Origin: Zychaea mexicana | Taxonomy: Eukaryota > Mucoromycota > Mucoromycetes > Mucorales > Lichtheimiaceae | DNA length: 64,000 nt | Direction of reading: 5' to 3' | NCBI RefSeq assembly: GCF_025766255.1 | Contig: NW_026516667.1 | Span: 124,001-188,000, forward strand | In this document: one piece after another, positions 27,594-37,838 of the stretch | How the letters are laid out: each line of letters opens with the position of its first letter | Position numbering within the stretch: position 1 is the stretch's first letter | Notes under the pieces: generated by a model | What the model saw: only the letters and a program-made list of their open reading frames with translations | Databases searched by the model: none | Told to the model about the DNA's origin: nothing | Translations under genes and position numbers: made by a program

Positions 27594-28257
27594 CTAGTTG
27601 TTTACGGCTTGGATAGTACAGATATTGTCGCCCTTTAACATCAGTCGTCCTGTATAAAACACATAAACGATTAGAAAGGATCTGATGTTAACGTGGACCA
27701 GCATATAAAGCCCTTCCTCCTCCCTCCTGCAAATCACGGCTGTAAACCACATACCTAACTGTCTTCTCGAGCCTTCTTCCTTGGTCATGACTTCCGCTGC
27801 GTCATCAAGCACCAAGTTCATGAATTCATCGAATCCCTAAAAAGCGTGCACACGCGCGCGTTTATATCAGCTTAGCTTCTCTCTCCTGTAGTTTTCTATT
27901 CGCGATAAATCGCAAAAAAAAAACTTGGTTGCTAATGCTTCAGAGTGCTTACAATGATTTGACCTTCGATTCTCATATCCGTCTTGTCCACCAACCAGAT
28001 TTGTACTCGGGTTTTCTGTAAACATAAATTGTGTCAGTTGTCTATCTGTCCTTTGTACGCCTTCTTAACACTGAAGGTTAGAATGGCGCATCTAAAATAA
28101 AGAAAATTACTTACGTTTTGAAGATACCTGAAAATCAGGTTCTACAAAAAAAAAGAAATCAAACGATCGATCGATTAGTTTTTATCTCACTATTAGTGTA
28201 TACTGTGTTTAAACTTACGATGGGCTGAACCATAATCTTTTGGACTTTGCTCGACAT
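27594..28257 (-). CDS. SME1: Small nuclear ribonucleoprotein SmE
   Basis: Core spliceosomal Sm ring protein, 88 residues, essential for U1, U2, U4 and U5 snRNP assembly. Five minus-strand exons join in phase: 28219-28257, 28115-28141, 27953-28015, 27755-27836, 27594-27649. The second exon is a 27-nt microexon encoding NLIFRYLQN. The protein begins MSSKVQKIMVQPINLIFRYL; the Sm1 motif continues with KTRVQIWLVDKTDMRIEGQI and GFDEFMNLVLDDA, and the Sm2 motif is RLMLKGDNICTIQAV. Near-identity to SmE proteins generally makes this call very safe. It converges on the ABCD4-like gene with 292 bases between stops. Confidence 0.97.
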
Positions 28258-31199
28258 TTTTTAATATGTGTAAATGATCTTTTCGGAAAGTGTGTATGTG
28301 AAGGGCTGCGCGAGAGAGAGCGACTAGCACATGCTATTTGACAATTGGAAAATAGCGGCGCAAGCGCTCTTTGTGTTGAATGACAAGTCACGCGCTCATA
28401 ATGCTGGCTGTAGGCCACTGTGAAACCCACCACATCACTCTTACTATGACCCCCCGATATATTCTCATACATATATTTTGTGGATCAGAGTCAAATAAAC
28501 GTGAATCTTAAGTAATGTAATCATTAGTTCTTCCTGCCCTGGCCGTCAGTCAGTCCAGCAGCACAGTGTCAACAAGCAAATTGTAATAGCGGAGACTACT
28601 ACATACAACCATATAAGCACAAATGGCATCTTCCTTTTACTGACTGTAGATGATAGCACTAACCTAAACTTCAAAATCAAACATGCAGTAGCGGATGTGC
28701 AGTAACAATGCTTAGAGATATGCAGAACAACGTTAGGGCAAGGGAAATTTCATATCAAACGCATGTAATTAGCTTACACATATTGAACTAACGGGCGAAG
28801 CGCAGTGTATTCTTTGTCATGTAAAACGTCTGGCGCTATATACACCAAACACGGCAGTACACGCAAAATACTTGTAGTCATCAGCGCTTCAGCAAGCTCT
28901 ACTCGTTTAAAATGACCGGTACGGGACGCTTTATTTAAGCACCTTTTTGCATTTAAATGATGGATGACCAAGAAGTACAACATTATATTTATACTGCGTG
29001 ATGTCATTAATTAACAGTATGTGCAAACAAAAGCTCATGACAACACCACATGCTCGTTGCACTTACTCTTTTTTGCGTGCGAAGAACATATAATGATCAG
29101 TATGACTACCGAGGTTGACAATAGTATAGATGGTTTTACCACAACAGGCTGATGTGAGGCTTTGTCAATATCTTTTATCCCTAATCAATGCCGATGGCAA
29201 CGATAAGCCGGAAATTTCTCTGCAATGAATACGCTTATAAAACTCGATTAAACCAAGTTCTATTAACGGGGGAAGTCATCGATAAGAGATGCTGCACTGC
29301 TTCCAATGCCTACAACAGCTGGTATAAATGGGATATGACGCTTTGGTTCTAGATCCTGTTAATCAGTTTGCAACAAATCTTGGTTTACATCGTATATCAT
29401 CCATCCTTTCCATCCTGTCGGATTACCAGGCACCAAGACCAAAGAGAAGGGGTGCAAAAGATCTATATACACAATCAATGGCAGTCCAACAATTCACTTC
29501 TCGCTTATTGTCCTGCTTAATATATATATACAAGAGCAGAAGAACTCTCGAAGGACAATATCTGCAAACATTACGAATCCACAACACATCCAAATCTAGC
29601 AGTTTGATGCAGAATATTCGGGATAAAGCGACTTTAGCCTCTGATCATGCATGGATGACACTTTATGTACAACTGCTACTGCCACGATACGTTTTAAGTA
29701 TCCTAAGAAGCATTGAGATTTAACAGCCACGAGCATATTGGTCGATGATAGTACTGTATGGATCTTCGCCGGCCATCACTTACAAGTTAAGATCTATAAC
29801 GGTGCCCGCAGCACGACCGAATAATCATTGGCTCTCATCCGGCTACTCGAGCACTACTTAGAATTGTCTGGCGCGTTCATGAACGATTTCAAACGACCTT
29901 GAAACATGTATTCTGTCAATATTGTTTATAATAGCGAATCCTGTGCTTTCTGCATTGGGTGGCATTAAAACACTCGACATCATGAGAAATTAATTATACG
30001 GCTTGACTCGTGTTACAATCCAAGCAAAATTGTGACGAAGCTGCTAGTGTCCGATCAGGTGCCACATCTTGCTCTGAAAGGACAGGGTCCGTACAGACGA
30101 AACCATCCTAGCTCTTGGAGGGCTCAGTAGCATCATTCATGTCGAGTAAAATGGCTTTATAAAGAACGTGTCGGATCAAGGTATACGAAAACTCTACTCA
30201 TGGCCATAAAAGCTGTGCTTAATATCAAAAACTGTCCGTTAGTTACAGACTGACGAATGCATACGATACATAATAAAAAACCAATGGATGCTGTAGATAT
30301 GTAGCTATTAAACAAATAGAACATGCCGTTTAAAATGATTGCTTAGAGAGTTTGTTCTAATATAAACATAGCTTACATATTATTGTATTAAGCGATATAC
30401 AGTAATGCAGAACAATCAAAAATCGCAAAAGTCTTGACACGTTTCAACTAGAGCCCTACTGGCTCTCTGCGCCGTAACTAGCGTGTGCAGATGTATAGTA
30501 TGAGGGTATTATAGATGTTGATGACAGAGCTCAAATTGTGATATTTTTTATCAAGGGGGAAATTTTGTTTGACGGGAATCAACAGAACTAAGTGGAGGAC
30601 AATGTACACACACAAACAATCAAGTTGCCCGAAGTTTAAAAGCGTTCTTGCTGTTTATACACTGCAAGACTATTCTTTGTCGTGTACGCAATGAGCCGGT
30701 TTCATAAAATTCGACAAGGTCCGTGCGTCCGGCTTGTGTCAAACAGTTGTCTGGATATATATGCGAAACCAGGAGACGAGATCTTAAAAACGATCATGTC
30801 AATGCAAAGAAAAATAAAGTCATCGCAAACGTAAACCTCTGTTTGAGGTTGGCAGCTTTAAATAGGGACATCGCGGATGCTTTCAAACACGATCAGAAAG
30901 ATATGACAATTGCAAGGTTTAACAGTTTCTAAATCCCTTCACAAGGAAAAGGTTGCAGATGATTTTGAGCAAGACATAAAGGAAAAGAGCAGAAGTAAAG
31001 GAGCGGGTTTTTATTCATTGTAATAATAGAGCAAAGAAATATTTTCTAAAAGACAAAAGTTATAGTTATGAATATCAATAGTCGAAGAGTACAAATTTTA
31101 TTAAATGAACACAATCAGTGGACAATAAAGACAAATAATAAGAACGCGATTTTACAAAGTGACCTCAACAAGCAGTCCGCACAACCCGTAGGCTATACA
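28258..31199. other. Gene-poor region with decayed coding-like tracts
   Basis: About 2.9 kb without an intact recognisable gene. Short stretches look coding but are broken: one ending about 29220 (LCQYLLSLINADG), the frame at 29328-29723, one at about 29818-29940 (RIIIGSHPATRALL), and frames at 30690-30932. All run on the plus strand in changing frames with stops between them. This could be an old transposon or a dead gene; I could not match it to a family. The SmE promoter lies at the left end. Confidence 0.4.
29328..29723 (+). pseudogene. Unrecognised 131-codon open frame, possible gene relic
   Basis: The frame starts MGYDALVLDPVNQFATNLGL and ends SILRSIEI. Composition is balanced and not low-complexity, with a basic patch PRPKRRGAKDLY near residues 37-48. 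It is flanked on both sides by coding-like tracts in other frames, suggesting a decayed larger gene rather than an intact small one. I do not recognise the family and give it no function. A chance open frame is the alternative. Confidence 0.3.
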
Positions 31200-31415
31200 A
31201 AAAGCATGAAGGAAGCAAGAAGAAACAGAAGAAGTATGTAAAAGGGGGAGGAAGGGAAAGCCACCAATGCCTCGGCCTGGGAGTCCCAGTCTCCCGATCA
31301 TTTGGCTGGGTCAATCAACCACAAACCCAGCCATCATGGTACAAACGAGTGGGAACCATGACGTACGCTACGTTTCGAGAGTCAAGTGCAAGCAATCGGT
31401 TGTGGATTGCCTGTG

Positions 31416-31530
31416 AGTGGGGAAGGGGGAAGGGAAGGACGGAAGGAAGATGGAAGGGTAGACGGAAGGGAAGGACGGGAAGGACGGGAAGAGGAAAGGG
31501 AAGAGGAAAGGGAAGGGGTGGGGTAGGAAA
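31416..31530. repeat. Purine-rich GGAAGGGAA-type minisatellite
   Basis: Imperfect tandem copies of short units such as GGAAGGAC, GGAAGGGAA and GAGGAAAGGGAA, almost pure purine on the plus strand. Confidence 0.8.
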
Positions 31531-31644
31531 GAATTGACTCTCGAAACACCCAAAAGGACAGCCATTTGCTGCTGTTGTCGAATGCTGGAGGAGCTGCTTA
31601 CTGGATACTCGGATGCTGGGGGCCGAGTACTGAAGCTGGGAGCT

Positions 31645-31748
31645 GATTGCCGAGAGTCGATCGCCAGACAGTCGATTGCCGAGCGTCGTTTGCCGAGAGT
31701 CGAATGCCAGAGAGACGATCGCCAGACAGCCGATTGCCGAGAGTCGAG
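31645..31748. repeat. Tandem array of GATTGCCGAGAGTCGA-type units
   Basis: Repeated words GATTGCCGAGAGTCGA, GATCGCCAGACAG and GATTGCCGAGCGTCG alternate over about 100 bases, with an effective unit of roughly 30 nt and single-base variation. Units are contiguous, so this is a minisatellite and not a CRISPR array. Confidence 0.75.
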
Positions 31749-32155
31749 TCCTGGGAGTCGAACGCGATCTACAGAGGCACCTGGCTCCTCAATGCGAACC
31801 CCACTATGGCAGACCAGACCAGACCAGCAGACAAGGCATCCAACCGAAAGGACGCCACCATATTTCTATGGCGAGAAACCAAAAAGGATTTCTCCGTCCT
31901 CTGATCTCGCATGAAGACCGGTTGTGACCAACACCGTTGAACGCCGGACTGAACAGCCCAAAGCAGGGACCGGTTGTAGGCAGCCAGGGGGACCACGGGA
32001 AAAAGGCTGAGACCAGGACCGACAGAGGCAAGACCAGGACCAAGGGAAGAGCCAAGGGAAAAACCAGGAGGATCCAAGGGAGTGAAAGAGTGAAGAGAAA
32101 AAAGGAAATGGCCTGAAAAATATGGGCGTATTTATGTTTTTTGGATCCACCCGGG

Positions 32156-32180
32156 CTTTATAAAAAACACGTCACGTGAC
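32156..32180 (-). promoter_or_regulatory. Candidate minus-strand core promoter at the island edge
   Basis: Read on the minus strand, GTCACGTGACGTG (32180-32168, containing CACGTG at 32178-32173) is followed by TTTATAAAG (32164-32156). Downstream in that direction comes a pyrimidine-rich leader-like stretch. The arrangement resembles an E-box plus TATA promoter directing transcription leftwards into the repeat island. No clear protein lies downstream. Confidence 0.4.
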
Positions 32181-33534
32181 TTGTAATTCGTCATTCAATT
32201 AGCATGTGGACAGTAAAATGGCAGGGAAGAAGTTATGTGAAGAAGAGACATGGTCAAGCGGTCAAGCGATCAAGAAGAAGATGTATGTGGCCTGCGTGTA
32301 TTGATTTTCCTACGAAATATGTTTCACCGGCATCATGCACGGCGTGTCCCGACAGCGTCGCCGCTTATTTTCAAATAGGAAGGTACGTGCACCCCGTCAA
32401 GCCACAAGGTGCACACATAGGGTTTCAGCAACACGATCCCTGAGGAAAAGTAAAAGACAGGTGCCAGGAATGGTTGACATTGTGAGAAATATTTTATCAA
32501 CAGAGATTAGTGGTACTGTGACAAGATGCTTACATAAGAAGAAGCCACATTACTTTCGTGTCGAACTGAAAAGACTGTCGCCTTTTTCGTATACGAGAAG
32601 AAGCGTTCGAACTAAAGGATAGTTGCTTTGATGCGATGACTTTCAAAAGAATGATGCGCACTGTTACCATACCTTCCTCTTTCTCTTTGATTATGTCGTC
32701 ACTGAGGTCTGGCAGCAGTTGTAACAGCCATATCAACGAACATGCTGTACGTATGTGCTTAGTATGGATTATAACTCATATGTACAGTCCAGGGAAGTTG
32801 AACATGAAACTGTGTTCTCCACGCTGTCTGTACTAAAGGTGTGGTTTGTACTTAATATGTGACCTGAACGGACAAGCAAGTCACAGTACGTGAAAACTTA
32901 AATCTGTTGATGACACAGGAGAGAATACGGATTAGCCATGTTACTACTATAAAGGGGAACAACTAGCACGTCTTCTCATACTTGCTAAAAAGTAAAGGCA
33001 TCTCTTCTTTATATACTCAACCCCATAGTAATATCTTGCTGTAACAAGACACTAGCTGGCTACGTAGTTAATATAAACTAGCATAACGAGGGTTAGTTAC
33101 AATCTGTGTGTAACATACGTAGCCATTTATACTACATGTGAATTTAATAGAAAGTGAAAAAGAGACGATATTCCATGTAAAGATTACCAATCGGATTTTT
33201 AAAGTAATTTTGCATCGCCTATGGTCAAGTACTTTGTTCACAACGGATGGGTACATGTTTGATCAAGTGATTATTACACCAGCAAAATCACTGCTGGAGG
33301 GGGTTCTTTTCAGCCAATGCTTGACACGTATCTCATATTTCGATTAGATATGTGCTATTCGAGAATCACTTTTCCGGATTCCGACGCGTGTTTGATTCAA
33401 AAGGAAAACAGAAAAACAAAGATAAAAGCATGGGATTAAATGTAACGTGGAAGAGACAGAAAAAGTATTGGGAGGAGAATAACAAGCATGATTATGCTGA
33501 TACGACTATTATCCCCAAATACTACACGTGTCAT
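32181..33534. other. Intergenic region downstream of the R3HCC1-like gene
   Basis: About 1.35 kb, AT-rich. Only short, overlapping open frames on both strands; none resembles a known protein and no splice pattern builds a longer one. I see no repeat or RNA gene. Confidence 0.4.
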
Positions 33535-35046
33535 TCATTCATCGAAAGCATCCGAGATGGCCCGTGCACGGTCCGCTTCCATCCGCCGTTTCGCTTCCCG
33601 TCGATCTAGTTGCATCGACCGAGTAATGAATAATTAGAAACGTTCCAAAAAACATGCATCCTTCTATTGTACCTCTTTCTGCTTGGAGTAAGTTACGTTC
33701 TGCTTGTCGTTGTTCCGGAGTTCGAGCTGGTCCACGTACACCCAATGCTCCATGGACCAGCCGCCTCGCCACCACATCACTAGTAGCTGGACGTCGCGGT
33801 ATTGGCTGTCCTTGCGGTGCTACATTGACGCATATGGCACACAATTAGCATATATTGTCCTTTCCTATCCTTTTCAATATCACTTTACATTCTGAGAACT
33901 CAATTCCACCAGTGTAGGGTCGCAACTTGATTTGAGAATTCTCGAGATTATCTAGAAAAGCTCGTTTTGCTATATCAACGAGTTCTTGTTCTTAGAAATA
34001 TACTCTTTTGTTTCCTTACTCCACTCCTTTTGAAGCCTTTACCCGTATGTGGGTGTACAAAAATAATCAAAGCCCGTGTATCGTCCATCCACTTGATCTT
34101 GAAGCCGCCTTGAGCATTCTCGAATTTACTGAAAATGCTCTGTAGATGATATGTCTTGAAAAATGATGGAAAATCATAGCAATCCAAAATGTTGGTATAT
34201 TCGTTGGGTGACTGTAGATTTGCCATACTTGGTGACCTTTTCTCTTTTACAACGTTTCAAAGAAAAATGAACAGAGACGATAAGTTGGAATGATAAAGTT
34301 GGACTCTCCAAATCTCCAATTTTTTCCTTACCAGGCGTTAGTGGTGGATCATTTGTCTTCTTTGAAGGTTTTACTTTGTCTTCTTTATCCAATGTTTCCA
34401 GCAATTCCTCCCATTCTTCTTTGGAAGATTCGTTTTCTTTGCCATCGCTGCTGCTGCTGCTGCTGCTGCTCTCATTATTTCTGGTGCTGGCGACATCCAA
34501 TTTTTCCAAATCCGTAACAAGGCGATCCACGCTGCAGCTGTTTTTATTACCATCGTTGCTGCCATCTGGCTGATCGTTTTTGTTTATCATAGACATCCAA
34601 TCGCTTGATGATAGGTTTTGTCGCTGATTATTATCGTTGTCGCTGTTGCTCTTTTTTAAAGGAATTGGTCTGTTGCCTGGTGACGACGACCAATTGTTTG
34701 GTATTGGTGGTGTTGTTGTTGTTGGGCTATTATTACTGCTACTACCGCTGGTACTCCATTCCCTCCAATTCCGTTGTTGATTGACATCATTGGTAATTGA
34801 GCTACTGTTGGCTGACACTGGAGCTCTAAATTGTCCACGGCCTCGACGAACGACTACTTCGTGTGGTGAAGGTGTGTCTGATGTCCTTGCCGAGCGAAAT
34901 TGCTCGTTTTCGTTGTTCGTGCTGTCGTTGACTCTGCTGCCACTGGGCGTTGTTGTTGGTTCCGGCGATTGCTGCTGCGCTACACGACGATGGCGGGGAA
35001 TATAGACTTGCATTGGGGATCGACGAGCATTATCTGGATTGTTCAT
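33535..35046 (-). CDS. R3HCC1/R3HCC1L-like protein
   Basis: Predicted 404-residue protein related to animal R3HCC1L, whose role is uncertain (RNA-linked; the family is named for an R3H and coiled-coil protein). Five minus-strand exons (34332-35046, 34043-34243, 33889-33969, 33673-33819, 33535-33605) join in phase. Residues 1-240 are disordered and rich in Ser, Asn and Gln (MNNPDNARRSPMQVYIPRHR...). An RRM-like domain follows: LDCYDFPSFFKTYHLQSIF, then FKIKWMDDTRALIIFVHPHT, AKRAFLDNLENS and IKLRPYTGG. The conserved ATSDVVARRLVHGALGVRG motif and a charged C-terminal helix (REAKRRMEADRARAISDAF) close the protein, as in R3HCC1L. The long open frame that reads past the first donor is intronic. I did not find a clear R3H motif itself. 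Confidence 0.75.
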
Positions 35047-36061
35047 CGTTGTTGTATTACAACGACAGAAAACAGAAAAAAGGTTTGTTTTGCAAAAGGA
35101 AACTGTCTGTGTCACCGCAAAAATAAAGCACAGCATCCCATCAGAATTTTTTTTATGGGTATCATGCATTATAGTGTGATGATCCACCATCCTTGATGAC
35201 ATATACATCTCATCATAACTTTTCACAAGTTTGACCTTTATTACTACTAGAGATGATGTCTGATGACTATTACTACAAGTCTCAGTGATGATCCTAAACC
35301 GCTTTTTTATGAAAATTTCGGTCATGGTTGCTGTATCAGTAAGTGTTCTTGGCTTCTGCTACTTCTAACTTATTGGTAAGAGCTCTTTGTGTGTGCCGTC
35401 CCCTTCCCCTCTTTCTTGAAACCTGTTTCCTGGGGTGCCTTACTGTGTTGGAGCATTTTAATTACTGGCACTTAATCTTTGTTTTCTTTTTGAAGCGAGG
35501 CACAAACAAGGCATGAATATTGAAGAGAACCACTCACTGCACCCTGAGATTGAGCTCAGTTCCGGTAGAGTGGTGCAAGGGAAGACGATGGGGAAGTTTA
35601 CACAAGCGCAGGCATGTATTAATACGAAATCAGCTAGTTTCGTTATTGGATGCTCTCAAACATATTTATTAACCTGAAAACCCCGCCATTTGTAGCTTGT
35701 TGTCTAAGATATATATAAAAAATCATGGACTGTCGCATGCAGTTATACCGAAAAAGGATTCACTTAGCTCATTGATATACTATCATAGAGAAGAATGTGG
35801 TGATGAATGCTCCAGTACTAAAAATGATATCATATGCTACATTATTTACACAGGCATTAAAATAACAATCGTCATATTATGCATAACGTGTAGCATACAT
35901 ATCATATTAAAACATTTGTTAATAAAGATACAAAGTTATTGGTTTAAAGTACATAAAATAATAAATATATGACTATATCAGTATGATTATAAATATGTGT
36001 GTGGGGATTTGGGCGGGATAATCGAAAAGTTGTGAGGTGTATTTTCTGGTTTGTAAGGGTT
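35047..36061. other. Intergenic region between R3HCC1-like and PHO89-like genes
   Basis: About 1 kb, AT-rich in the right half. It contains an open frame of 54 codons on the plus strand (35513-35677, starting MNIEENHSLHPEIELSSGRV), preceded by a T-rich stretch and an AAG that could be an acceptor. That frame has reasonable composition but no recognisable family, so it is mentioned and not called a gene. The 3' flank of the PHO89-like gene lies at the right end. Confidence 0.4.
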
Positions 36062-37838
36062 TTATATAGTCATTCCAAAGTGAGGGGCATAGATGACGAT
36101 CGAGAAGGCCAAACCAGAAATGAGACCAGCAATAGGGAGTGTCATAACCCAGGCAAACATACACCAACCAAGCATCTTCCAGTTAACAGCACGGATATTA
36201 CCATTGCAAAGACCTACTGCGGCGGTAGCACCAGTAGCGCAGTGGGTGGAGGAGACGGGAACACCGGCTTGAGAGAAAGTTAAAATGGTGATGGCAGCAC
36301 CCAACTCGGTCGAGAAACCACGGGTAGGAGTCATGTAAGTGATGTTGTTACCAAGACGGCGCATGACACGGTAGCCAAAGGTAGCCAAACCAATATCGAT
36401 AGCAATACCACCATAAGCGAGAATCCAAATGGCGACAGGCACCTCTTCGCCGACAGTGGCAGTGGTCCAGATGGTGTGCACAGCAGATAAGGGACCGATA
36501 GCATTAGCAACATCGTTGGAACCGTGGGCAAATGAAAAGACGAGGGCAGTGATAACTTGAAGGAAGGAGAACATGTACTCGGTGTTGTTGTCGTACTTTA
36601 CGGCAGCGGCGTGGATGTCCTTCAAGTGAGCCGAGTTTAAGTTGCGGACATCCTGGCGAATACCATGAAGCACGATAGCCACTGACTTCTTCTTGAGGTA
36701 GGTGAACGACAAGAGCTTGCCCCAGTAGAATGGTGTATCGAGAATGTCAACATGCTCAATGACCTGTTGTTGACCGCTATTATTCTTGTCATCAGACGAT
36801 TCACCATCATCGGTTGCATCTGAAGCACTCTTTTCCAGCTGCTGCTGCTCCTTCTTGATGGCTTCTTCTTTGGCAAGGACAGCATCTTGATCAGTGGGCA
36901 ACACATGCTCTGAAACATTCTGGCCTTCTTGATCGGGAGATCCAGCTTTGGGACGCGCGGAAAGGAACGGAGTGATAAAAATATGGTACCATCGAAGTTG
37001 CTCCCGCTCAACGACACGGCGACGAAGCCATGGGACAAAGAATAAAAAGGACCAGATAAGGAAGACGCCACCAATACCAAAGGCAATACCCAATTGAGCA
37101 CCAATGCCCATCTTGGCAGCTTCAGTACCAGGCGCACCCTTGAAAATAATGTAAAAGGCTTCGATAAACGTAGTAACGAACTATGAAGAATAGTAGATTG
37201 TATCTTAGGTTAGCAATTTATATAAGAACGGTATTTAACTAAGGATGGAAACTGATATAAAAACTTACAAAGAAGATGGGAACAAGGTAAAGACCCCACT
37301 TCATACTGTTCTTTCGCTTGAGGACGGCATACTTGACAATCATGTAGATAATAGCAGCGACAACACCGGAAGCAATGGGTGAAATGAACCACGAGGCAAT
37401 GATACCACCGACACCACCAAACGACCAGTCAACGACACCGGGACCGAAACCAGCAATACCCATGCCAATAATAGCACCAACGATGGAATGCGTCGTGCTG
37501 ACGGGCCAGCCGAAGCGCGATGCAGTCAGAACCCAGGTTGCAGAACCGAAAAGGGCGCACATCATACCAAGCATAAGCATTTCTGGTTGCTGTTCAAATG
37601 AGTCCAAAGGCATGATACCGCTACGGATAGTATCAGAGACTTGGTTGCCGAGCAAAAGGGCACCCAAGAATTCAGTGAAACAGGCACAAATAACGGCTTG
37701 AAGGAGCGTCAGCGATCCAGAAGAGACTGATGTGGCAAAGGCATTAGCGACGTCGTTTGCACCGATACCAAAGGCGTCGGCGAAAGCCAGCACCATGGTG
37801 ACGCCAAAGATCCACGTAAAATCATAAGGGTTCATCAT
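36062..37838 (-). CDS. PHO89: Sodium/phosphate symporter, PHO89 (PiT) type
   Basis: High-affinity inorganic phosphate transporter of the plasma membrane (SLC20/PiT family), 562 residues. Two exons (37269-37838 and 36062-37180) join in phase 0 across an 88-nt intron. The protein shows the two inverted PiT halves: GIGANDVANAFATSVSSGSL near residue 26 with FGWPVSTTHSIVGAIIGMG, and HGSNDVANAIGPLSAV near 407 with GVPVSSTHCATGATAAVG. About ten to twelve hydrophobic segments surround a charged cytosolic loop rich in Glu, Gln, Ser and Asp (NVSEHVLPTDQDAVLAKEEA and beyond). The start MMNPYDFTWIFGVTMVLAFA has two adjacent methionines. A CACGTG at 38414 lies about 575 bases upstream and could bind a Pho4-like regulator (inference). 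Confidence 0.95.

Larger units (their letters stand above)
31240..32180. other. Compositionally distinct 0.9-kb island with tandem repeats
   Basis: The plus strand turns strongly purine-rich and more GC-rich than both flanks. In order: a purine tract with a 7-bp inverted repeat (GGCTGGG...CCCAGCC, about 31304-31332), a GGAAGGGAA-type minisatellite, a second tandem array of GCCGAGAGTCGA words, a stretch of ACCAGGACC/CAAGGGAA words (about 31980-32085), and on the minus strand a TATA box beside CACGTGACGTG at the right edge. Both strands have overlapping open frames of about 80-125 codons with repeat-driven composition, so I call no CDS. A solo LTR, a short non-autonomous element or a non-coding RNA gene are possible readings. 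Confidence 0.45.

Noticed and set aside
31645..31748. CRISPR-like repeat array
   Set aside because: Units are contiguous and variable with no spacers, and this is a eukaryotic genome; it is a minisatellite.
34174..34331. Continuous reading of the R3HCC1-like first exon past 34332
   Set aside because: The frame stays open into the intron, but a GTAAGG donor and an in-phase acceptor at 34244 connect directly to the conserved RRM-like domain.
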